A DNA stretch of 12,660 nucleotides, from positions 1 to 12,660 of the forward strand of contig PKCL01000261.1 in the NCBI GenBank assembly GCA_002862165.1. The letters are read 5' to 3'. This document shows positions 7,094-12,660 of this stretch, piece by piece. The stretch's first letter is position 1. Each line of letters opens with the position of its first letter. The DNA comes from Planctomycetaceae bacterium. Lineage in GTDB: Bacteria; Planctomycetota; Planctomycetia; Pirellulales; UBA1268. Below the pieces are notes generated by a model. The model ran no database searches and was not told the origin of the DNA. It was given only the letters and a program-made list of their open reading frames with translations. A program made the translations under genes and the position numbers.

Positions 7094-7561
7094 TCAGTTG
7101 TCGGTTGCAGAGGAAGAGTCTGCAAGGGGGGGCGCCTGACGTTCGTGTTGCCAGCAAAGCCGGAAGCCAAGATGGGTCAGATACCCAACCGGGCCTGAAA
7201 GAAAAGTGAGTGCCAGAGAAAGGCTTCGAAGCGGCCATGGAATGCGACAGGCTATTGCCTCCTTCGCCACCACGGTTCCAACGACCATGTCGAAAACAAG
7301 ATAATGAGTCCAAGCGGCCGCGAATACAAAGTCATCACCAAAAGCATTCCGAAGTCCAGAAATTGTCATCACATCACCCGGCGGGGGCCCCTCGATGGTG
7401 AATCTCCACGCGATAGTAGCCAAGTAGATCATGGCTAGTATTCCGGGGATAAGCCGTTTGCATAGCGTATCACGGATAAAAAGCTGCCCTGGAAAGATGA
7501 TCAGTGGGATCCACGCAAGGAGGGCAATCGTGTTTGTTATTTGAAAGAGTTGCTCAGCCAT
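7094..7561 (-). CDS. ABA4-like (DUF4281) integral membrane protein
   Basis: The protein has 155 residues. Start ATG 7561 is preceded by GGAG with a 6-nt spacer. There are four likely membrane segments: about 10-27 (NTIALLAWIPLIIFPG), 37-53 (LIPGILAMIYLATIAW), 82-100 and 113-131. The conserved core of the ABA DEFICIENT 4-like family is recognisable: FGDDFVFAAAWTHYLVFD (74-91) with the Trp-x-His and Asp residues, then VVGTVVAKEA and FLSGPVGYLTHL (120-131). In plants ABA4 is needed for neoxanthin formation from violaxanthin; bacterial homologues have no settled function as far as I know. No carotenoid gene is visible here. It is the first gene of a two-gene unit with apgM and is divergent from pgi across 130 bp. 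Family call is good; role is inferred only as membrane/pigment-related at best. Confidence 0.85.
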   Translation of the reverse strand: MAEQLFQITNTIALLAWIPLIIFPGQLFIRDTLCKRLIPGILAMIYLATIAWRFTIEGPPPGDVMTISGLRNAFGDDFVFAAAWTHYLVFDMVVGTVVAKEAIACRIPWPLRSLSLALTFLSGPVGYLTHLGFRLCWQHERQAPPLADSSSATDN

Positions 7562-7691
7562 CCTGTTCTCCGGTAAGGTTTCGCGGTCTCAATGATGTGT
7601 GATGCACGTTCAATGCAAGCCTAGCATCCGAATGAGTTGAGCATCAGAGTTTTTGTATCTTGCATTTTGTCCTTAAAGAGCACCACTGAAT
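7562..7691. promoter_or_regulatory. Divergent promoter region between the ABA4-like/apgM unit and pgi
   Basis: These 130 bp lie between two divergent starts and must contain promoters for both units, unless transcription begins further away. On the plus side TTGAGC (7637-7642) followed after 18 bp by TGCATT could be a weak sigma70-like promoter, but the match is poor. pgi itself has only a weak ribosome binding site (AAAGAG about 12 nt before the ATG). Confidence 0.4.
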
Positions 7692-9140
7692 ATGAGCGCC
7701 GCGCGATCCAAACCTGCCAATGATCCAATTTCTTATGACGCCACAGCCGTGCTGGCTACCGGTGGTATCCAACAGTCGGAGTTGGATGCACTTGATAGCC
7801 CACTCGCCGAAGCGAGGAAGATGAGCCTTCAAGATCTTGAGCGCTGGAGGACAGAGAGTGCTGGAACAGAGCCGCTTGACCCAGCGTTTATTGATTTGCC
7901 GGAGCGTCTCCTCGCTGATTATGGAACGAGCCGTCCAGACAGCGAGCTGTTTTCAATACTCCAAACAGCCCGACGTTTGCGAGAAGCAGTGGATCGTGTC
8001 GTCGTGCTTGGTATCGGTGGATCGTACATGGGCACACGCGCGCTCTTTGAGTCGTGCTGCCATCCTTTTCATAACGAACTCTCTCGTGGTGAACGAGGTG
8101 GACGGCCACGTCTGTCATTCGAAGGTTTCAATATTGATAACGATTCTGCACAGGGCCTCCTCGATGTGCTTCAATCGCATCCCCACGGAGTTGATCGAGA
8201 CGATCTTCTTGCTCAATGGGCAATGCTGGTAGTTAGCAAAAGTGGTGGCACTCTTGAGACTGCCGCAGCGACACGACTTTTCCTCAGTGCGTTGCATGCG
8301 TCAGTCGGCGGTGATGCGAAGTTGCTGGCGGAGCGAGTTGTTCCAGTAACAGGAGCGAGTGGAAAACTTGCCAGCTTGGCAAAAACAATCGGATGCCCAG
8401 ATGTTTTTGGGATTCCCAATGGTGTCGGCGGACGGTTCTCTGTGTTTACTGCGGTTGGTCTTCTGCCTGCTTCAATCGTTGGTGTCGATATTGTTCGCCT
8501 GCTCGAAGGCGCTGCGGCAATGACACAACGCTTCCGCGAGTCACCGGTTTCTGAAAATCCTGTTTTGCAGTACGTCGCAATTTCCCATTTGGCTGAGAAG
8601 AAAATGGGAGCAACCATTCGGGTTCTTTCAAGCTGGAGTAATCAGCTTGAGTCGGTCGGTCTCTGGTATGACCAGTTGCTCTCTGAGAGCCTTGGGAAAG
8701 ATGAAAAGGGTGCTACGCCGCTGACTGCGGTGACCACTCGTGACCTGCACTCACGAGGGCAGCAGCATCAAGATGGACGCAGAGACAAGATCATCACGAA
8801 TCTCTGTGTTGGAGAGTCTCGACGTGATCATATTGGCCTGCCTCCGCTGAGCGGGTCGTCTGGCAATGAAGACCAACTCGATGACCTTGTCGGTACGACA
8901 TGGCCGACCATGCTCGCAGCTGCGACAGACGGCACAAACGAAGCGTATGCCTCAGCAAAACGCCCAACGGCAACTATTCATCTGCCTCAAATCGATGAAT
9001 TCATCATTGGTCAGCTTCTGCAGTTGCTTATGCTTGCTACCGTAGTTGAGGGTAGGCTTGTTGGAACAAATCCTTACGGCCAGCCAGGTGTGGAGGCATA
9101 TAAGAAATTCATGATGAAAAGACTTCGTCCAAATGAGTGA
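7692..9140 (+). CDS. pgi: Glucose-6-phosphate isomerase
   Basis: This enzyme interconverts glucose-6-phosphate and fructose-6-phosphate in the cytosol. The 482-residue length lies between the short Bacillus-type and long E. coli-type enzymes. Motifs in order: VVVLGIGGSYMG (103-114), the phosphate loop VSKSGGTLET (181-190), GVGGRFSV (244-251), QLLSESLGK with the likely catalytic Glu332, DLHSRGQQHQDG with His353, and NPYGQPGVEAYKKFM with the likely catalytic Lys471. The SIS-fold phosphate loop reads SKSGGT where Bacillus-type enzymes have SKSGTT, so one hydroxyl is replaced by Gly. All catalytic residues are otherwise present. The UPF0173-type gene follows after 56 bp on the same strand and may be co-transcribed. 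The divergent apgM unit supplies another glycolytic step. Confidence 0.97.
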   Translation: MSAARSKPANDPISYDATAVLATGGIQQSELDALDSPLAEARKMSLQDLERWRTESAGTEPLDPAFIDLPERLLADYGTSRPDSELFSILQTARRLREAVDRVVVLGIGGSYMGTRALFESCCHPFHNELSRGERGGRPRLSFEGFNIDNDSAQGLLDVLQSHPHGVDRDDLLAQWAMLVVSKSGGTLETAAATRLFLSALHASVGGDAKLLAERVVPVTGASGKLASLAKTIGCPDVFGIPNGVGGRFSVFTAVGLLPASIVGVDIVRLLEGAAAMTQRFRESPVSENPVLQYVAISHLAEKKMGATIRVLSSWSNQLESVGLWYDQLLSESLGKDEKGATPLTAVTTRDLHSRGQQHQDGRRDKIITNLCVGESRRDHIGLPPLSGSSGNEDQLDDLVGTTWPTMLAAATDGTNEAYASAKRPTATIHLPQIDEFIIGQLLQLLMLATVVEGRLVGTNPYGQPGVEAYKKFMMKRLRPNE

Positions 9141-9196
9141 ACGAGGTTGTTGCTGCTTCTGCTGAAATCCTAAAACTCGTCTGCATGGAGAAATAA

Positions 9197-9898
9197 ATGG
9201 CCGTTACAATTACATGGACAGGACACGCTACGTTCCTTGTGGACACCAACGCAGGCGTTCTTCTCGTCGATCCATTTCTGGATGAATGCCCAACCTCAGC
9301 CCTCAAAGCATCTGAAATAAATTGTGATGCTATTCTGCTGACGCACGGCCACTTTGATCATACTGCTGATGTTGTAGCAATCGCGAGAAGGTTAAAATGC
9401 CCAGTTTTTTGTGCCTTCGAAATAGCTGAGTGGCTGAGTAAACAAGGCATCGAAGGTGCAGTTGGTATGAATCTTGGAGGCACGACAAATGTGCCTGGTG
9501 GTGCTGCCAAGATGGAAATGGCACACCACTCGTCGAGTCTTCCTGATGGCACGTATGCTGGATCGGCAGCGAGTTGGCTTCTTCAGGTAGGGGGGAAGCG
9601 AATATTTCTGGCTGGTGATACGTGTCTTTTTTCTGACATGGAACGCATTGGCAGGGTGGATTCTCAAGGGAAGCGACTCGACGTGGCTGTTCTTCCAATC
9701 GGCGACATGTTTACGATGGGCCCTGATGACTCGCTTGAAGCAATTCGTCTTCTGAAACCACATTCGGTCTTGCCGTGTCATTACGGCACATGGCCCCCAA
9801 TTGAACAGGACGTGGAGAAGTGGGCCGCACGTGTCCGTGAGGAAGGCATTGCCTCGCCGCATGTCATGGCGCCGGGAGAGTCACTGACTCTTCAGTAA
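9197..9898 (+). CDS. Metal-dependent hydrolase, UPF0173-like metallo-beta-lactamase fold
   Basis: The protein has 233 residues, the usual length for UPF0173 proteins. Start ATG 9197 has GGAG with a 6-nt spacer. It begins with the family-typical WTGHATFLVDT and DPFLDE. The metal-binding signature is THGHFDHT (His50, His52, Asp54, His55), with further ligands likely at His110 or His111 in MAHHSSS, Asp141 in FLAGDTCLF, and His195 in LPCHYGTWP. There is no signal peptide, so it is cytosolic. The substrate is unknown for this family. It lies 56 bp downstream of pgi on the same strand and converges on the Rieske gene. It could be a general hydrolase of a phosphate or thioester metabolite, but nothing here shows which. 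Confidence 0.9.
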   Translation: MAVTITWTGHATFLVDTNAGVLLVDPFLDECPTSALKASEINCDAILLTHGHFDHTADVVAIARRLKCPVFCAFEIAEWLSKQGIEGAVGMNLGGTTNVPGGAAKMEMAHHSSSLPDGTYAGSAASWLLQVGGKRIFLAGDTCLFSDMERIGRVDSQGKRLDVAVLPIGDMFTMGPDDSLEAIRLLKPHSVLPCHYGTWPPIEQDVEKWAARVREEGIASPHVMAPGESLTLQ

Positions 9899-9921
9899 GC
9901 CTTCAAACCTACCCAATACTT

Positions 9922-9936
9922 CGAGCTATCGGCTCG
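9922..9936. terminator. Hairpin between convergent genes
   Basis: CGAGC-tatcg-GCTCG is a perfect 5-bp stem with a 5-nt loop, placed in the 91-bp gap between the converging hydrolase and Rieske genes. There is no T-tract on either strand, so it is a weak candidate for a bidirectional terminator. Confidence 0.3.
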
Positions 9937-9989
9937 GTCCTAGAATTCATCCAAAGCGGAACTAGCGTGCAAGCCGGCAATATGTGGTT

Positions 9990-10334
9990 CTATTCCTTTT
10001 CCATGCTTTCTGGCACCTGCACCTCAACCATGTTATCTGCGACTCGGACTGGAAAAACGTCGACCTTGAGTGCTGGGTTGTCGCACCAGGCTCCGTCACA
10101 TGTTTGGAATCGCCAGGCGTGCCAGGGACATGTGACAATGCCATCAACAAAAGGACCAGAGCCTAATGAAGCACCCATATGCGGACATAGATCGTCCATT
10201 GCATGGTACGATTCACCATCGAAAAAAACGGCGATGAGTCGCCCAGCAACCTCAAAAGTGCGGCCTTCTCCAACCGGTATTTCTCCGGCAGAAGAGACTG
10301 GGCTGAAGGGAATTTCTGAATTATCAGTTGTCAT
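9990..10334 (-). CDS. Rieske [2Fe-2S] ferredoxin-like protein (NirD-like)
   Basis: The protein has 114 residues from ATG 10334, the size of stand-alone Rieske ferredoxins and NirD-type subunits. The cluster ligands are clear: C50-P-H52 in DLCPHMGASL and C69-P-W-H72 in VTCPWHAW, with 16 residues between His52 and Cys69. This gives the standard C-x-H...C-x-x-H pattern. The frame could start further upstream at 10430, but that would overlap the divergent HAD gene and add an unlikely Cys-rich extension. There is no signal or membrane anchor, so it is a soluble cytosolic electron carrier. No oxygenase or nitrite reductase partner is in the window, so its redox partner is unknown. Its ribosome binding site is weak (GGACC about 8 nt upstream), which leaves a little doubt about the start. 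Confidence 0.92.
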   Translation of the reverse strand: MTTDNSEIPFSPVSSAGEIPVGEGRTFEVAGRLIAVFFDGESYHAMDDLCPHMGASLGSGPFVDGIVTCPWHAWRFQTCDGAWCDNPALKVDVFPVRVADNMVEVQVPESMEKE

Positions 10335-10417
10335 GTCTGGTCCGTCGATATGATATTCGAAGCATCTGGTACACCGGCCATATGTCTTTTTAGCAGTTTT
10401 CCTAAAGGGCAAACAGC

Positions 10418-11275
10418 ATGGCTCAGTCAATAAAACTTCTTGTGTTGGACATTGACGGTACTGTCACAGATAGTCGACACGAAGTGACAGACGCTGCCAG
10501 GAAATTGGTGCTTGAGTCTCAGGCTGCTGGCATTCGAGTCATTCTAGCAACTGGCCGTCGATATCGAGATGCCCTTCCTGTTGCGGCCGCATTGGGCCTC
10601 TGCGGGCCGCTTGTAACTGCCTCGGGAGCACTCGTTAAGGTTCCCTCAAATCATGAGACTCTTTTCCGGTCCTGCTTTGAAGACGATGTGCTCGCACAAG
10701 TTCTTGACTGTATTATCGAGTTTGGCCACGAACCGGTTCTCTACACAGACAGTTTCAACGAAGGTTTTGACTTCTACTGTCGCACACTTGTCGCACGTAA
10801 CGAGGATGGCACAACGACTGGTTTTGGTGAATATCTTCAATGGAACAAACAGTTGGCTCGCGTAACGCCAACGCTTTGTGAATCTCTTCCGGAGGAAATT
10901 TTTTCAGGTTTTGTCATGGGGTCTGCTGATGAGATGGAGCAACTAGAGTCTGCACTCAAGACACGTTTTTCGAATGTGCTGTCGGTGCATACGATACGCA
11001 GCCCTCGGTATTCTGATTGGCTTTGTGAGATAGCACCGGCTGGCATTGATAAGTGGTCGAGTGTCTTGCAAATTGCACAATCATGGGGAATTTCTGCGCA
11101 GGGTATCTGTGCAGTGGGTGACGACAGAAATGACCTTCCGATGATCGTTGGGGCGGGTCTCGGTGTTGCGATGGGAAATGCACGCCACGAGGTGCAGGAC
11201 GTGGCAGATCATGTTCTTGGTGGTTATGAAGCAGGCGGGCTTCTCGAATTAGTCGACATTCTCACAAGCCGCTAG
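10418..11275 (+). CDS. Cof-type HAD-superfamily phosphatase
   Basis: The protein has 285 residues. Start ATG 10418 follows AAAGGG at about 8 nt. All HAD motifs are present: motif I LLVLDIDGTVTD with nucleophile Asp11 and acid/base Asp13, motif II VILATGRR (Thr45), motif III Lys212 in GIDKWSSV, and motif IV AVGDDRNDLPMI (Asp235, Asp239). The type IIB (Cof) cap lies between motifs II and III, about residues 75-200. Family members dephosphorylate sugar phosphates, flavin mononucleotide or pyridoxal phosphate; the exact substrate cannot be read from the sequence. It is cytosolic, divergent from the Rieske gene across 83 bp, and 144 bp from the next gene downstream. Family confidence is high, substrate confidence low. 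Confidence 0.95.
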   Translation: MAQSIKLLVLDIDGTVTDSRHEVTDAARKLVLESQAAGIRVILATGRRYRDALPVAAALGLCGPLVTASGALVKVPSNHETLFRSCFEDDVLAQVLDCIIEFGHEPVLYTDSFNEGFDFYCRTLVARNEDGTTTGFGEYLQWNKQLARVTPTLCESLPEEIFSGFVMGSADEMEQLESALKTRFSNVLSVHTIRSPRYSDWLCEIAPAGIDKWSSVLQIAQSWGISAQGICAVGDDRNDLPMIVGAGLGVAMGNARHEVQDVADHVLGGYEAGGLLELVDILTSR

Positions 11276-11380
11276 CGCCCATCTCTCGCATCTTGCCACG
11301 ACAGAACAGTTTTCGGTGACTCGCCTTGTCAGAAAAGAACGTGTTCTCTAGAGGTAGGGTTCACCAATTCCTAACGCGAC

Positions 11381-11400
11381 ATTCGGGGAAAAGGCCGAAT
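11381..11400 (+). other. Hairpin in the 5' leader of the next gene
   Basis: ATTCGG-ggaaaagg-CCGAAT is a perfect 6-bp stem with an 8-nt purine loop. It ends 19 nt before ATG 11420. It could be a leader structure affecting translation or a terminator of the HAD gene, though no T-tract follows it. The rest of the gap 11276-11419 shows nothing else. Confidence 0.4.
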
Positions 11401-11419
11401 CTGTACACGGGAAATATCT

Positions 11420-11932
11420 ATGGACCTCAAGATTCAGCGACCATCGCCGACCTGTAACCAAACCGGTTCTGAATTCAAAGCCGGTGATGTCATTTTTTCT
11501 GCGCTTGTTCGTGAGGAAGGCAATCTTGTGCGTCACGACTGGTCGCATGATGCTTGGGAATCCGCTCCCGATGGAACGCTCGCATGGTGGCGAAGTGTTG
11601 TTCCAGAACAGACTGACGGTGGAGTCTCTCTCGCTCCTGTAGAAGTTCTCCTCGATACTCTTGAGTCACTCGCGGATCAGCCTGAGGAAGCTGCGCTGCG
11701 CTATCTGTTGGCTCTACAACTTCTTCGAAGAAAAGTACTTCGGTTTGCTGAAAGCCCTAGTGAAGAAGAGGAAGAGGGAGATGCCGGTAGTCAAACGGAA
11801 GAGATCGTATCGCTTGTCTGTCGTCGCCGGGATTGTGAATATCGAGTCGTAGCGGTCATGCCTGGAGTTGAAGAACATGCGGCTTTAGAGGATCGCTTAG
11901 CCTCCCTCTTATGGTCTGGAGGTGAGTCATGA
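11420..11932 (+). CDS. Conserved-looking hypothetical protein, 170 aa
   Basis: I do not recognise a named family, although the style matches planctomycete-specific hypotheticals. Residues 11-19 (TCNQTGSEF) resemble half of a zinc-ribbon-like C-x-x-T-G entry. The section 22-60 is rich in Trp and His (LVRHDWSHDAWE, LAWWRSVVPE), and 72-110 forms a Leu/Ala helix (ALRYLLALQLLRRKVLRF). An acidic linker EEEEEGD (115-121) is followed by a last beta segment with two Cys (LVCRRRDCEYRVVAV, Cys134 and Cys139). Cys12 plus the later pair could bind a metal. There is no signal peptide. Its end overlaps the LolA-like gene as ATGA and carries that gene's ribosome binding site, so the two are translationally coupled and probably act together. 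Confidence 0.8.
   Translation: MDLKIQRPSPTCNQTGSEFKAGDVIFSALVREEGNLVRHDWSHDAWESAPDGTLAWWRSVVPEQTDGGVSLAPVEVLLDTLESLADQPEEAALRYLLALQLLRRKVLRFAESPSEEEEEGDAGSQTEEIVSLVCRRRDCEYRVVAVMPGVEEHAALEDRLASLLWSGGES
11918..11925 (+). promoter_or_regulatory. Strong ribosome binding site inside the end of the 170-aa gene
   Basis: GGAGGTGA is an extended match to the anti-Shine-Dalgarno end of 16S rRNA. It precedes ATG 11929 with a 3-nt gap after the full match (6 nt after GGAGG). It lies within the upstream coding sequence, so the downstream gene can be both coupled and independently initiated. Confidence 0.8.
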
Positions 11933-12660
11933 CTTTTATTGATAAATCAACATCATACGCATCGCTGCCATTGATTCTATTTGTGACGGTTGTTGTTCTC
12001 ATCGCAGGCAGTGGCGCCAGTTGCCCCAATGTTATTCGTGGTTATCAAGTTGGCGTTATGCCCTTACCGCGAACGCTTCCAGCGCAACCGACTCGTGAGC
12101 AAATCATTGCTGCTGTTGAGGACAACACATCACGCGTACGAAGTTACAGTGCGTCTCAGGCGGTGCTCTCAGTGCCGGGTGTACCGAGGCTTTCAGCGCA
12201 GGTTGCTTGTGAGCCTCCGCGACGATTTCGCTTGCGTGCACAGACATCGCTTACCGGAAATGAGCTCGATATTGGTAGCAATGACGACTTATTTTGGCTT
12301 TGGATACGACGACACGAACCCCCAATCATGCTGTTCTGTCAGCACGATCAGTATGAACAGTCTTCAGCTCGCCAGGTGGTGCCGATTCGAGCAGATTGGA
12401 TGCCGGAACTGCTGGGGTTAGTTCGCTTCAGTCCGCAGGATAGGCACGAAGGCCCATTTGTGGCAGCTGACGGTCGCCTGGAAATTCGTAGCACAATCGA
12501 CTCGCCTGATGGGCCGCTCATTCGCTCAGTAATACTTCATCCGATGACCGGTCTCGTTGAAGAGCAACACTTGTTTACATCAGCTGGTAAACGCTTAGCG
12601 AGCGTCCGCGCGTCTCGACATCGGATGGATCCTGGGTCCGGCGCGGCATTGCCAAGGCTC
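11929..12660 (+). CDS. Exported LolA-like/lipoprotein-carrier-fold protein (3' partial)
   Basis: The frame is open from ATG 11929 to the last base (244 codons, no stop), so the C-terminus is outside the window. Residues 11-31 form a signal sequence (LPLILFVTVVVLIAGSGAS) ending at Cys32. The residue at -3 is Gly, not the usual Leu, so a lipobox is possible but imperfect. The region 58-110 starts with a helix (TREQIIAAVEDNTSRVRSYS) and moves into beta strands (QAVLSVPGV, CEPPRRFRLRAQTSLTG). DIGSNDDLFWLWIRR (114-128) recalls LolA/LolB-fold proteins of planctomycetes, as do DGRLEIRSTI and LHPMTGLVEEQ. This suggests a periplasmic or envelope lipid-facing protein. A longer-named frame at 11990-12421 is in another phase and is a shadow. 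The fold call is inference; the export signal is seen. Confidence 0.75.
   Translation, partial: MTFIDKSTSYASLPLILFVTVVVLIAGSGASCPNVIRGYQVGVMPLPRTLPAQPTREQIIAAVEDNTSRVRSYSASQAVLSVPGVPRLSAQVACEPPRRFRLRAQTSLTGNELDIGSNDDLFWLWIRRHEPPIMLFCQHDQYEQSSARQVVPIRADWMPELLGLVRFSPQDRHEGPFVAADGRLEIRSTIDSPDGPLIRSVILHPMTGLVEEQHLFTSAGKRLASVRASRHRMDPGSGAALPRL

Noticed and set aside
7047..7313. N-terminal extension of the phosphoglycerate mutase frame
   Set aside because: It lies in another frame inside the ABA4-like gene, has no resemblance to the family, and the GTG at 7046 has a good ribosome binding site and gives the usual length.
10335..10430. Extended start of the Rieske protein
   Set aside because: It would overlap the divergent HAD gene and add a Cys-rich stretch foreign to small Rieske ferredoxins.
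11990..12421. 143-aa frame on the plus strand
   Set aside because: It is out of phase with the frame beginning at ATG 11929, which has a signal peptide, a strong ribosome binding site and stays open to the window edge.
1..12660. Mobile element, CRISPR array, phage or defence island
   Set aside because: I found no transposase, integrase, terminal inverted repeats, spacer-repeat periodicity, tRNA junction or nuclease/toxin motifs. The genes look like housekeeping and lineage-typical functions.

Overview
The window reads as ordinary chromosomal DNA of a planctomycete, probably a Pirellulales-like marine lineage. This assignment is inference from protein style. The clues are a prenyltransferase/squalene-oxidase-repeat protein next to an exported NPCBM-domain protein, a Tat-exported Gfo/Idh/MocA oxidoreductase, a DUF1015 protein, an archaeal-type phosphoglycerate mutase, and exported or hypothetical proteins of planctomycete flavour. 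Base composition looks close to even in G+C. I see no tRNA, rRNA, CRISPR array, transposase, integrase or phage gene.

Layout. 1-2087 (+): the 3' part of a prenyltransferase-repeat gene, coupled by an ATGA stop/start overlap to an exported NPCBM-domain protein. 2075-2575 (-): a lone unrecognised 166-aa gene that converges on it with a 13-bp overlap of the 3' ends. 2914-4173 (+): DUF1015 protein. 4404-5657 (+): Tat-exported Gfo/Idh/MocA oxidoreductase that lacks the usual EKP lysine. 5841-7561 (-): a two-gene unit, an ABA4-like membrane protein followed by 2,3-bisphosphoglycerate-independent phosphoglycerate mutase (apgM type). 7692-9898 (+): glucose-6-phosphate isomerase (pgi), then a UPF0173-type metallo-beta-lactamase-fold hydrolase. 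9990-10334 (-): a small Rieske ferredoxin. 10418-11275 (+): a Cof-type HAD phosphatase. 11420-12660 (+): an unrecognised 170-aa protein coupled by ATGA to an exported LolA-like protein that runs off the right edge. That last gene is in frame 1 and has no stop within the window.

How the genes relate. Two central glycolytic enzymes, Pgi and ApgM, lie in divergent units that share the 130-bp intergenic stretch at 7562-7691. The other genes look like housekeeping or poorly characterised accessory functions, and I see no evidence that they form one defence, mobile or biosynthetic system. Two gene pairs (prenyltransferase/NPCBM and the 170-aa protein/LolA-like protein) show tight translational coupling between a first gene and an exported second gene.

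Most interesting leads: the ABA4-like/apgM pairing, the altered EKP motif in the oxidoreductase, the orphan gene at 2075-2575, the coupled unknown/LolA-like pair, and short direct and inverted repeats upstream of the oxidoreductase. None amounts to proof of a new system.
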